This document shows positions 6,494-14,700 of a stretch of 64,000 nucleotides of DNA, piece after piece; position 1 is the stretch's first letter; the number at the start of each line of letters is the position of its first letter. A program made the translations under genes and the position numbers. The DNA lies in assembly GCA_045578305.1 (NCBI GenBank), contig JAZNKA010000051.1, positions 1-64,000 of the forward strand, given 5' to 3'. This DNA is from SIG440 sp045578305. GTDB lineage: Bacteria > Bacillota > Clostridia > Monoglobales > Monoglobaceae. A model generated the notes under the pieces. The model had not been told where the DNA came from, ran no database searches, and worked only from the letters and a program-made list of their open reading frames with translations.

Positions 6494-7341
6494 CAGCATT
6501 CACCTCCAAGAGATTTGATATATTCGTCAAGCTCAGCCACTGCTACCTCGTATTGCTCGTCATTTGGAGCTATGCCGTGCCAGCCGGCTTCGTTTTCCAT
6601 AAACGAAACGCCTTTGCCCTTGGTTGTATTTGCAATAATGATGGTAGGCATACCTTTGGTTTCTTTTGCTTTGTTTATGGCAGATTCGATTTCTTCGTAA
6701 TTGTGACCATCGATTGTGATGACATTCCAGTTAAATGCTTCGAATTTCTTGTCAAAGGGTGTGGGGTTCATAACCTTGGTTATGTCTCCGTCAATCTGAA
6801 GACCATTAAAGTCAAGAAATGCGGTAAGGTTGTCCAGTTTGTAATGTGCCGCAAACATCAAAGCCTCCCAAACCTGACCCTCTTCACATTCGCCGTCGCC
6901 TAAGATTGTGTAAACGCGATAGTTTTTAGCATCGATTTTTGCAGCAAGCGCCATTCCGCACGCTGCGCTGATTCCCTGACCAAGTGAGCCGGTCGACATA
7001 TCGACGCCGGGAACGCCTTTCATTTCGGGATGTCCCTGAAGATAGCTGTCGACCTTGCGGAAGGTTTTGATATCTTCTTTGGGTATGTAACCGCACTCTG
7101 CCAAAATGCCGTAAAGGCCGGCAGAAGCGTGACCTTTTGAAAGAACAAATCTATCTCGGTTTGGATCCTTGGGATTTTTGGGGTCAATGTTCATCGCTTT
7201 TTTATAAAGGTAGGTAAGAATATCTGCCGATGAAAGTGCGCCGCCCGGATGACCCGCTTTGGCGCTGTGAATTGCTTCAAGAGTCATTTTTCTTACTCTT
7301 GCGGCAGAAATCTTTAAAGAAGTGATGGTTTCTGTTTGCAT
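6493..7341 (-). CDS. Transketolase, N-terminal subunit
   Basis: 282 residues, ATG preceded by GGAGGTTTAG. This half binds the thiamine diphosphate pyrophosphate and Mg: GDGECEEGQVWEALMFAAHYKLDNLTAFLDFN contains the GDG-x25-N motif. Substrate histidines are seen in AGHPGGALSSADI and GHASAGLYGI. Its length matches the split-transketolase family. It is followed without gap by the C-terminal subunit; the upstream YitT gene is 43 bases away, so co-transcription is likely. The operon has no local promoter that I can identify with confidence. Confidence 0.95.
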   Translation of the reverse strand: MQTETITSLKISAARVRKMTLEAIHSAKAGHPGGALSSADILTYLYKKAMNIDPKNPKDPNRDRFVLSKGHASAGLYGILAECGYIPKEDIKTFRKVDSYLQGHPEMKGVPGVDMSTGSLGQGISAACGMALAAKIDAKNYRVYTILGDGECEEGQVWEALMFAAHYKLDNLTAFLDFNGLQIDGDITKVMNPTPFDKKFEAFNWNVITIDGHNYEEIESAINKAKETKGMPTIIIANTTKGKGVSFMENEAGWHGIAPNDEQYEVAVAELDEYIKSLGGEC

Positions 7342-7383
7342 TAGCTAAACCTCCGTATATATAATGATATTTAATTTGCTGAA

Positions 7384-8220
7384 TCAATAATTTTCAAAAC
7401 CATTCCCCAAAACCTCGCGGGCATCGGATAGTATGACGAAAGCAAGATTGTCAGCGTTTTTGACTATGTTTTTGAGCTTTGTTATTTCGTACTTTTTAAC
7501 AACACACATAAGCACCGATTTTTCAGTGTTTGAATAAAATGACGATGCGTGAAGACTGGTGGTGCCGCGTCCGATACCTGCTGAAATGGCTGAGGCAATC
7601 AAAGCGGGATTTTCCGAGATTATATAAGCAATTTTGGCAGAATTTCCGCCTTCGACAATCATGTCAATGATGAATGCACTTATATAAAGCGAGACCGCCG
7701 AATAAAGAAGTGTTTCCCATTTTTTAAAAACAATTCCTGCAAAAGCTATAATAAAGGCATCAATGATGAGAAGCAGTTTTCCAACCGAAATTCTGCGGTA
7801 TTTGCTTTTTAGTATGTGGACAATTATATCGGTGCCGCCGGTGGTATAACCCGAGCTGAAAACAAGACCAACACCAAGCCCCAAAAGTACACCGCCGTAT
7901 ATTGCAGACAAAAGTATGTCGCCGGTGAGTTTGGGCAAAAAGTCCAAGGCATCAACAAAGAGCGAAAGCAAAACCATTCCTGAAAGAGAAGTAAGAATGA
8001 AGGATGCTCCAAAATGTTTGAATGCCCAGATGAAAATCGGTATATTAAGTGAGAATATAATAATACCTAAGGGAATATTGGTCAAGTGGTTAACTGCAAT
8101 CGCAAGACCGCTGATACCACCCGGAGCAATGTCCATTGGTGCCAAAAAAACATTTAGTGCGATTGCCGAAATAAGAGTGCCGGCAACCACTTTTGAAAAC
8201 AGTTTAAGATTTGTGCGCAT
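7384..8220 (-). CDS. YitT family membrane protein (DUF161 and DUF2179)
   Basis: 278 residues from ATG 8220 with GAGGTGATT upstream; the in-frame GTG at 8232 lies inside the ribosome site and is rejected. The N-terminal 200 residues contain about five membrane helices typical of YitT proteins (GTLISAIALNVFLAPMDIAPGGISGLA, GLGVGLVFSSGYTTGGTDI). The C-terminal 80 residues form the cytoplasmic DUF2179 domain (TEKSVLMCVVKKYEITKLKNIV ... DAREVLGNGF). The substrate is not known for the family; a transport role is usually supposed. It lies between mrnC and the transketolase genes on the same strand. Confidence 0.9.
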   Translation of the reverse strand: MRTNLKLFSKVVAGTLISAIALNVFLAPMDIAPGGISGLAIAVNHLTNIPLGIIIFSLNIPIFIWAFKHFGASFILTSLSGMVLLSLFVDALDFLPKLTGDILLSAIYGGVLLGLGVGLVFSSGYTTGGTDIIVHILKSKYRRISVGKLLLIIDAFIIAFAGIVFKKWETLLYSAVSLYISAFIIDMIVEGGNSAKIAYIISENPALIASAISAGIGRGTTSLHASSFYSNTEKSVLMCVVKKYEITKLKNIVKNADNLAFVILSDAREVLGNGFENY

Positions 8221-8273
8221 TTTTACAATCACCTCATAATTTGTTTGATATGTAAAAATGCAATAAGCTTATG

Positions 8274-8675
8274 CTAAATCAGGTGTTTAAGAATTTCCAG
8301 AATTCTTTCGCTGTCGCCTTTAAGATAAAGATAGCCGATAAGCGCTTCTACCCCGGTTGCAGATTTGTAGTCAATCAAATCTGCGTTTTTTGGCGGGTGC
8401 GAATTTGTGTTTCTGCCCCTTTTGTAAACAGCAATCTCTTCGTCAGAAAGCTTGTCCTTCACTTTTTGATAAAGGTTCGACTGTGCCTTTGCATTGACAA
8501 GCTTGATTGCAGCCTTGTGCAGACGTTGGACAGGCAGATTGAGGTCCTTTAAAAGATATGTTCTTACAAACAACTCATACACACAGTCACCCAGATAAGC
8601 AAGAGCCAAAGCGGAATATTGCGAAGGGGGGATTTTGTCCCCCAGATTGAATTCTTTTGTAAATGTATCAAGCAT
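8274..8675 (-). CDS. mrnC: Mini-ribonuclease III
   Basis: 133 residues. A stand-alone RNase III catalytic domain without the double-stranded RNA binding domain. In B. subtilis, Mini-III matures 23S rRNA ends. The RNase III signature is seen as YSALALAYLGDCVYELFVRTYL, with the second acidic cluster at SATGVEALIGYLYL. It lies directly downstream of cysS, the usual cysE-cysS-mrnC order of Firmicutes, which supports the call. The 23S methyltransferase rlmB that often follows is absent; a YitT gene follows instead. Confidence 0.93.
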   Translation of the reverse strand: MLDTFTKEFNLGDKIPPSQYSALALAYLGDCVYELFVRTYLLKDLNLPVQRLHKAAIKLVNAKAQSNLYQKVKDKLSDEEIAVYKRGRNTNSHPPKNADLIDYKSATGVEALIGYLYLKGDSERILEILKHLI

Positions 8676-8693
8676 AAATTTCCCTCGACTTAG

Positions 8694-10097
8694 CTACGCC
8701 TTTGTTACTTGCTGACCCTGGGGCGTATCTTTTACTATTATGCCCATATCGCGAAGCTTATCACGAAGCTCATCAGATTTTGCCCAATCTTTTGCAAGTC
8801 TTGCTGCAGCTCTTTCTTCAAGAAGCGCATTTATTTCGTCATCGATTTCTTCGTCCTTGCCCGAAAGCAGACCCAAAACCCCGCCAAGCTCGCTGATGGT
8901 ATCAATCGTAAAATTGATTGTCTCTTTAGAAAAACCGCTTCCGCTTGTTATGTTTTTGTTTGCCTCGGACACCATTTCAAAAATTACCGAAATTGCATCT
9001 GCAGTATTGAGGTCATCATTCATTGCATCAAGGTATTTGCCCTTAAGTGCTTTGATGGTATCAATATAAATTTTTTCGTCTGCGGTATATTCGGCACGGC
9101 TTTCGGCGTTTTCGGATGCAAACTTCATATCCGAAAGGCAGTTGTAGATTCTTTCAAGACTTGCCTTTGACGATTCCATAAGTGCTTTGCTGAAGTTGAT
9201 AGGACTTCTGTAATGTGCCGAAAGCATAAAGAAACGGATTACTTCGTAGTCAAATTCGGCAGCTATTTCGCGAACGGTGAAAAAGTTGCCGAGCGATTTG
9301 GACATTTTGCGGTTATCAATGTTGATGTAGCCGTTGTGCATCCAATAATTTGCAAATGTCACATCGTGCGCACATTCACTTTGAGCGATTTCGTTTTCGT
9401 GGTGGGGGAAAATAAGGTCCTGTCCACCACTGTGGATATCAATTGTTTTGGCAAGGAATTTTGTTGCCATTGCGCTACATTCGATATGCCAGCCGGGTCT
9501 TCCAAGGCCCCAGGGACTTTCCCATGCAGGCTCGCCCGGTTTTTGCTTTTTCCAAAGTGCAAAGTCCATCGGGTCACGCTTTGCTTCGTTTATGTCTATG
9601 CGTGCACCGCTTTCAAGGTCTTCAAGTGGTTGATGCGACAGCTTGCCATATTCGTTGAATTTTTTAGCGGCAAAGTAAACATCGCCGTCCACGTTGTATG
9701 CATAACCTTTTTCTTCAAGGGTCTTTACCAATTCAATTATGGCATCAATATTGTCGGTTGCGCGCGGATGCCATGTTGCACGCTTGATACCAAGCCCGTC
9801 GGCGTCTTTGAAATATTCGTCGATATAGCAGTCTGCAAGCTCTTTGACGGTAATTCCCATTTCGTTAGCTTTGTTAATCATTTTGTCGTCGATATCAGTA
9901 AAATTCTGAACAAAATAAACAGTATAGCCGCTGTATTCAAGAAAACGACGAAGCGTGTCAAAAATGATAAATGGTCTTGCGTTGCCTATGTGAAAGTAAT
10001 TGTAAACGGTAGGACCGCAGGAGTACATCCTTACAACACCTTTTTCCACAGGCACAAACTCTTCTTTTTTGCGATTTAATGTATTAAAAATTTTCAT
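8694..10097 (-). CDS. cysS: Cysteine-tRNA ligase
   Basis: 467 residues, normal length for class I CysRS. It charges tRNA-Cys with cysteine. HIGN (36-39) and KMSKS (264-268) are intact, as are the zinc and cysteine-sensing ligands Cys27, Cys207, His232 and Glu236. The C-terminal anticodon-binding helical domain ends with LRDMGIIVKDTPQGQQVT, typical of the family. It follows cysE with a 33-base gap and precedes mrnC by 18, so cysteine supply, charging and rRNA processing share a transcript. Confidence 0.97.
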   Translation of the reverse strand: MKIFNTLNRKKEEFVPVEKGVVRMYSCGPTVYNYFHIGNARPFIIFDTLRRFLEYSGYTVYFVQNFTDIDDKMINKANEMGITVKELADCYIDEYFKDADGLGIKRATWHPRATDNIDAIIELVKTLEEKGYAYNVDGDVYFAAKKFNEYGKLSHQPLEDLESGARIDINEAKRDPMDFALWKKQKPGEPAWESPWGLGRPGWHIECSAMATKFLAKTIDIHSGGQDLIFPHHENEIAQSECAHDVTFANYWMHNGYINIDNRKMSKSLGNFFTVREIAAEFDYEVIRFFMLSAHYRSPINFSKALMESSKASLERIYNCLSDMKFASENAESRAEYTADEKIYIDTIKALKGKYLDAMNDDLNTADAISVIFEMVSEANKNITSGSGFSKETINFTIDTISELGGVLGLLSGKDEEIDDEINALLEERAAARLAKDWAKSDELRDKLRDMGIIVKDTPQGQQVTKA

Positions 10098-10130
10098 ATC
10101 GGAATTTCCTTTCCAAAAAGAATACTCAGT

Positions 10131-10784
10131 TTATTTTTCGGGTTGATGATTTAGTTGTTTTTTAAGGTTCTCAAGTTCAACCCGCAGCTTGCAAAGCTCC
10201 ATTGAGACAGGGTCGGGAATGTGAATCTGGTCAAGGTCGATTTTTGCCGAAGCAACCTTGATGTTGTCGCGTTTGACGACATGTGCAGGAACACCTACAC
10301 ATGTACTGTTGGGTGGGATTTCGTTAAGAACAACGGCGTTTGCGGCGATTTTGCTGTTGTCACCGACTTTGAATGGACCAAGCACTTTGGCACCGCTGCC
10401 GATGGTCACATTGTTGCCGATGGTTGGATGCCTTTTTCCTTTGTCCTTGCCGGTACCGCCAAGGGTCACACCCTGATAGATGGTGCAGTTGTCGCCGATA
10501 ATGGTGGTTTCGCCGATAACCACACCCATACCGTGGTCAATAAAAAGACCTTTGCCTATTTTTGCGGCAGGATGAATTTCAATCCCTGTTTTGCGGCGTG
10601 TGCGTTTTGAGACCCAGTCTGCAAGAAAGTATAATTTGTTGACATACAGCATGTGTGCAAAACGATAGCTTAGGATGGCTTTTAATCCCGGATACAAAAA
10701 CAACACCTGCAGTTTGTTTTTTGCTGCAGGGTCGCGTTCAAAAACAAGATTAATCTCTTCGTTTAAGCGTTTAAAAAATTTCAT
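10131..10784 (-). CDS. cysE: Serine O-acetyltransferase
   Basis: 217 residues. Makes O-acetylserine from serine and acetyl-CoA, the first step of cysteine synthesis. The C-terminal half shows the left-handed beta-helix hexapeptide repeats (IHPAAKIGKGLFIDHGMGVVIGETTIIGDNCTIYQGVTLGGTG) with the catalytic His of DHGMGVVIGET, then GNNVTIGSGAKVLGPFKVGDNSKIAANAVV. Short form like EpsC/CysE of Firmicutes. GAGGTTTGCGGT precedes the ATG. First gene of the minus-strand run; I looked for a T-box or S-box in the 270 bases upstream and saw none. Confidence 0.95.
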   Translation of the reverse strand: MKFFKRLNEEINLVFERDPAAKNKLQVLFLYPGLKAILSYRFAHMLYVNKLYFLADWVSKRTRRKTGIEIHPAAKIGKGLFIDHGMGVVIGETTIIGDNCTIYQGVTLGGTGKDKGKRHPTIGNNVTIGSGAKVLGPFKVGDNSKIAANAVVLNEIPPNSTCVGVPAHVVKRDNIKVASAKIDLDQIHIPDPVSMELCKLRVELENLKKQLNHQPEK

Positions 10785-10972
10785 ACCGCAAACCTCACTA
10801 ATTCATAATACATTATACACTAAAAATCCATTCGAGTAAAGCACTTTCTTAAAATTATGGAAAAAATAATCGAAATTTATTACTTTTATAAAAATAAAAA
10901 GCTGGTATCATTCAAGATATGTTGTAAATGACAAAATGTGACGCAAAACCGCCAAAAACTTTACAAAATCTA

Positions 10973-11001
10973 TTGAATTTGTTTATGTTTTGATGTATAA
11001 T
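10973..11001 (+). promoter_or_regulatory. Sigma-A promoter of the GT2-acpS-alr operon
   Basis: TTGAAT (10973-10978), 17 bases, TATAAT (10996-11001). The remaining intergenic space from 10785 to 10970 is AT-rich; I see nothing else in it. Confidence 0.75.
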
Positions 11002-11060
11002 GACTTTGTATATTATGCGTAAAAGAGAATAAATATATAATTAAAGGAAAGGTGAAAGAA

Positions 11061-12293
11061 TTGTTTTTAACAACGCTGCTTTCTGTCATGCAGATAGTTT
11101 TGTTTGCGGCAGGATGTTATTACTTTTCAGTTGCTCTGTTTTCACTTACCGTGCGCGAGACCAAAAGCAAATCGCCACGGCTTAATACATTTGCATTGAT
11201 TGTTGCAGCTCACAACGAGGAAACAGTTATAGGAGACCTTGTAAAAAGCCTTAAAGAACTTGAATATTCAAAAGATAAATACGAAATTTTTGTTATTGCA
11301 GACAACTGCACAGACAATACCGCGAAGATTTCCCGTGAAAACGGCGCGGTTGTGTGGGAGCGCTTTGATGCTACCAGACGTGGCAAGGGCTATGCAATGG
11401 AGTTTGCCTTTGAAAAATTGTTTGAAATGGAAAATTCTTATGAATATATCTGCATATTTGATGCAGACAATCTTGTGAAAAAAGACTTTCTTGTGCATAT
11501 GAATGACAAGATAAACGAGGGATACCGAGCAGTTCAGGGTTATCTTGACAGCAAGAACCCAACAGACAACTGGCTGACATTTGCATATTCGATGTGGTAT
11601 TGGATAAACAATCGTTTGTCACAGCTTGCGAGAGGAAATATGGATTTGGGTTGCCGTCTTGGAGGAACAGGATTTGCCGTTTCCTCGGAATTAATAAAAA
11701 AATATGGTTGGGGTGCTACCTGCCTTGCCGAAGATACCGAGTTTACACTCAAGCTTATGCTTAACGATATAAAAGTGGGCTGGGCACATGATGCTGTGGT
11801 TTATGACGAGAAACCGCTCCGGTTTGATACTTCAATTCATCAGCGAAAGCGTTGGATGCAAGGACTTTCTGAGGTTGCAAGCAGATATGTAAAACCACTT
11901 GCAAAAAAAGGATTTTTCAAAAAATCTCCGTCAGCTCTTCATATGCTTATGAATTTTTGGGGAGATACTCTTTATCCGCTTGCATTGGGGTTTTTTTGGG
12001 TAGTTTATTTGCTGGGGATTTTTCTTGAAAAGTCGACAGGCCTTTATGCAGCAGTTTGCGAATTTTGGAACACACCGCTCAGGATGCTTGCCCTTTCGAT
12101 ATTTGTATGGGGAAATATTGTTCTCATTATTGCCGGACTTTATAATGACCAAAAGCTTGACAAGAACATAATGAAAAATTCCCCCGGATTTTTGATATAT
12201 ATAATATCGTGGATTCCTGTCGCTGTGATGGGATTTTTGAAACGAAATGAAAAAGAGTGGTTTCATACTCCTCATTCGAAAAAAGATAATTGA
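11061..12293 (+). CDS. Membrane-bound GT2 family glycosyltransferase
   Basis: 410 residues from a TTG at 11061, 6 bases after AAAGGTG; a GTG at 11052 is the alternative. One N-terminal membrane helix, a GT-A catalytic domain (LIVAAHNEETVIGDLVKSL, FDADN as DxD, CLAEDTEFTLKLM, QRKRWMQG as QxxRW), and three or four C-terminal membrane helices from about residue 300. This is the layout of processive synthases such as poly-N-acetylglucosamine or hyaluronan synthases. The product cannot be deduced. First gene of an operon that runs on to acpS, gerS and alr, which argues for an envelope role. Confidence 0.88.
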   Translation: MFLTTLLSVMQIVLFAAGCYYFSVALFSLTVRETKSKSPRLNTFALIVAAHNEETVIGDLVKSLKELEYSKDKYEIFVIADNCTDNTAKISRENGAVVWERFDATRRGKGYAMEFAFEKLFEMENSYEYICIFDADNLVKKDFLVHMNDKINEGYRAVQGYLDSKNPTDNWLTFAYSMWYWINNRLSQLARGNMDLGCRLGGTGFAVSSELIKKYGWGATCLAEDTEFTLKLMLNDIKVGWAHDAVVYDEKPLRFDTSIHQRKRWMQGLSEVASRYVKPLAKKGFFKKSPSALHMLMNFWGDTLYPLALGFFWVVYLLGIFLEKSTGLYAAVCEFWNTPLRMLALSIFVWGNIVLIIAGLYNDQKLDKNIMKNSPGFLIYIISWIPVAVMGFLKRNEKEWFHTPHSKKDN

Positions 12294-12310
12294 AAGAAGG
12301 ACTACAGACT

Positions 12311-12826
12311 ATGAACGATATTTTTGTTGAAGAAATAGTAAAAAAAGAAAATACTGCAGTTGACAAACTGGCGGTGTTTGGTATGGTTTTGCTGAGCGTG
12401 CTGCTTTCGGTGATTTTGTTTTTTATATCGGCACTCATACCGCAGTTTTCATCAATTTTGATTGTGTTGATAGCGGCGGTTGTGTATTTTACTTATATCC
12501 TGTCGGCAAACTTCAATCTTGAATATGAATATGCGCTTGTTAATTCCGAAATAGACGTTGACAAGATTGCAGCGAAAAGACGCAGAAAAAAGATAACAAC
12601 CGTAAACCTCAGAAGACTGGACTTTTTTGGCAAAAGTACAGGTGCGGACTTTGAAAAATGCCTTAAGGATGTAAGCGTCAAAAAGGTGTTTGCGTGCAGG
12701 CGAAAGAAGTCGGAAGATAATTATTTTTTGGTTTACAGCGAGGATGCAACCAGGAAAATGCTTGTATTTTCACCAAGTGACAAGATAATTTCGGTGATTG
12801 AAAAACTCAATCCCAAAAGGTATTGA
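12311..12826 (+). CDS. DUF6106 family membrane protein
   Basis: 171 residues from ATG 12311 (AAGGA upstream). Two adjacent membrane helices (residues 22-73: LAVFGMVLLSVLLSVILFFI and SILIVLIAAVVYFTYIL), then a cytoplasmic domain with NLEYEYALVNSEIDVDKIAAKRRRKKI. I recognise this NxEYEY...GELDIDKI..KRRRK pattern as DUF6106; no function is known. It commonly sits near acpS in Clostridia as far as I recall. The stop overlaps the ribosome site region of the next gene. Confidence 0.7.
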   Translation: MNDIFVEEIVKKENTAVDKLAVFGMVLLSVLLSVILFFISALIPQFSSILIVLIAAVVYFTYILSANFNLEYEYALVNSEIDVDKIAAKRRRKKITTVNLRRLDFFGKSTGADFEKCLKDVSVKKVFACRRKKSEDNYFLVYSEDATRKMLVFSPSDKIISVIEKLNPKRY

Positions 12827-12828
12827 TA

Positions 12829-14043
12829 ATGACAAATTGCGGAGTAGATATAGTTGAAATCTCGCGGATAGACTCAGCGATAAAGAAAAACAATAATTTT
12901 TTGAAAAGAGTCTTTTCTGCGGCAGAAATTGAATATTATAATAAAAAAAGTAACGGAGTCGAATCCCTTGCCGGTTTTTTTGCAGCAAAGGAAGCGTTTG
13001 CCAAATATTTGGGCACAGGTGTTTCAGACTTCAATCTTTCGGATGTTTCGGTTGAACACAGTGTTGAGGGTGCGCCGTTTATTGTGTTCAAAGGAGAAAA
13101 ACAGGATGTTTCGCTTAGCATATCCCACGACAAAACTGTTGCAGTTGCAGTGGTGTGTGGCGAGATGTGTCAAAAAAAACTTCCACTTAGAGCAGAAATG
13201 AAAAAGCTTTTGCCCAAACGGCCTGAGGACTCAAACAAAGGCGATTTTGGCAAAGTGTTGGTCATTGCCGGCAGCAAAGGTATGACGGGCGCGGCTGCGC
13301 TTTCGTCATATTCGGCACTAAGGAGCGGTGCAGGGCTTGTCACTTTGGCAACAGCTGAGACCGAAAGACCGATTGCGGCAAGTTTTTTCCCCGAGATTAT
13401 GACCGCAGGACTTTCTTCAAAAGACGGTATTATTTGCACCGATGCACTTGGGGAGATATTTAAGCTTTCAAAGGACAAAAATGTGATAGTTTTTGGACCG
13501 GGCATCGGCAAGTGTGCTGATGTTGGACTTATCCTTGCAGAAATTTTAAAAAATCATACCGGTGTGTTGATTGTTGACGCAGATGGTCTAAATGCACTCA
13601 GCAAAAATATGAATATGCTCAGGGAAAAAAGTTGTGATGTAATTCTTACACCGCATCCGGGCGAAATGTCAAGACTTTGCAACTTGACCACAAAAGAGAT
13701 ACAACAAAAAAGAATTGAAATTGCCAAAAATCTTGCGGAAGAATACGACGTTTGCGTTGTCTTGAAAGGGAATAAAACTGTTGTCTCGGCAAAAGGAAGG
13801 ACTTCTTTTGTGAACCCGACCGGAAATTCGGGAATGGCAACAGCGGGAACAGGCGATGTTCTTGCAGGAGTTATTGCGGGATTTGCTGCTCAAGGTTTAA
13901 AGTCATTTGATTCCGCAAAACTTGGGGTTTATATTCACGGAGCGGCAGGCGACATTGCAAAAGAAAGCAAAGGTACATTTGGAATGATTGCTTCGGATGT
14001 CGCAAAAAGCATCCCCGAGGCGATTTTAAGAGTAGAAAAATAA
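12829..14043 (+). CDS. Fused holo-ACP synthase and NAD(P)H-hydrate dehydratase
   Basis: 404 residues from ATG 12829 (AAAAGG 8 bases upstream; the TTG at 12823 is less likely). Residues 1-115 are AcpS, which transfers 4'-phosphopantetheine from CoA to acyl carrier protein: Asp7 in GVDIVEISRI and Glu55 in FAAKEAFAKY are the Mg ligands. Residues 125-404 are NnrD/CARKD, ADP-dependent dehydration of NAD(P)H hydrate: VIAGSKGMTGAA, FGPGIG, TPHPGE (274-279) and AGTGD (339-343). In most Firmicutes acpS is separate and NnrD is fused to the NnrE epimerase. Here NnrE is missing and AcpS takes its place. The frame is continuous through the junction at about 110-130. Confidence 0.92.
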   Translation: MTNCGVDIVEISRIDSAIKKNNNFLKRVFSAAEIEYYNKKSNGVESLAGFFAAKEAFAKYLGTGVSDFNLSDVSVEHSVEGAPFIVFKGEKQDVSLSISHDKTVAVAVVCGEMCQKKLPLRAEMKKLLPKRPEDSNKGDFGKVLVIAGSKGMTGAAALSSYSALRSGAGLVTLATAETERPIAASFFPEIMTAGLSSKDGIICTDALGEIFKLSKDKNVIVFGPGIGKCADVGLILAEILKNHTGVLIVDADGLNALSKNMNMLREKSCDVILTPHPGEMSRLCNLTTKEIQQKRIEIAKNLAEEYDVCVVLKGNKTVVSAKGRTSFVNPTGNSGMATAGTGDVLAGVIAGFAAQGLKSFDSAKLGVYIHGAAGDIAKESKGTFGMIASDVAKSIPEAILRVEK

Positions 14044-14067
14044 TAAAATTTCATCAGGAGAGGATTT

Positions 14068-14685
14068 ATGAAAAAAAGTATAGTAGCGGTACTTGCCGCT
14101 GTTGTACTTATGATAAATCTTGCAGGCTGCGGCAAAAAGTCTCAGCATGATATATACAAAGAGATATACTCAAGATACAACGGAATGCAGTCTTTTTATG
14201 CAGAGGTCAGCATAACCGTCCAAAACGAAAAAATGTCAAGCGAATATATCGCAAGACAGTTTTATGAGGCACCTGACAAATTTTCGGTGGTTGTTGACTC
14301 TCCCGAGGAGGTTGCAGGAAGCGGATATACTGCAAAAGAGGGCAAATACACCTTGAAGTCAGGATTTGGTGACGAAAAGGTTTTGGACATAGTGTTCCCA
14401 AATGAGAAAAACACTATATTTGTTTGCGATTTTTTTGAGGAATATTACAAAAGTGAAGAAACTTTTCTCAAGACAAGCGGTGGAATAGCAGAGAATACGA
14501 CCACCCTCAGCTGTTATCTTGGCGGAGGTAATCCAAAAAGATTTATGCAGAGCCTTGAGGTTGACAACAAAACATATTTGCCACTCAAACTAACAACATA
14601 TGATATTGACAAAAAACCTGTGGTTGTTGTCAAATTTTGCAATTTTATACGAAATGCAAAGCCTGACCAAAGGTTTTTTGATTAA
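14068..14685 (+). CDS. GerS-like LolA-fold germination lipoprotein
   Basis: 205 residues. Lipobox LAGC (Cys21 region) after a short signal peptide, so it is an outer-face lipoprotein. The rest fits a LolA-like half-barrel: YSRYNGMQSFYAEVSITVQNEK, ARQFYEAPDKFSVVV, and a C-terminal strand region with LPLKLTTYDIDKKPVVVVKFCNF. In C. difficile GerS is encoded directly upstream of alr2 and acts with CwlD to make muramic-delta-lactam in spore cortex. The same gerS-alr order is present here, 15 bases apart. cwlD is not in the window. Assignment rests on fold and context. Confidence 0.78.
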   Translation: MKKSIVAVLAAVVLMINLAGCGKKSQHDIYKEIYSRYNGMQSFYAEVSITVQNEKMSSEYIARQFYEAPDKFSVVVDSPEEVAGSGYTAKEGKYTLKSGFGDEKVLDIVFPNEKNTIFVCDFFEEYYKSEETFLKTSGGIAENTTTLSCYLGGGNPKRFMQSLEVDNKTYLPLKLTTYDIDKKPVVVVKFCNFIRNAKPDQRFFD

Positions 14686-14700
14686 AAAGAGGAGTAAAAA

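Noticed and set aside
9213..10079. 288-codon plus-strand frame
   Set aside because: Antisense shadow of cysS, Phe/Val/Cys-rich with no ribosome site and no domain.
10785..11050. T-box or S-box leader before cysE
   Set aside because: I looked on the minus strand for the T-box antiterminator bulge and for S-box elements and saw none in the 270 bases.
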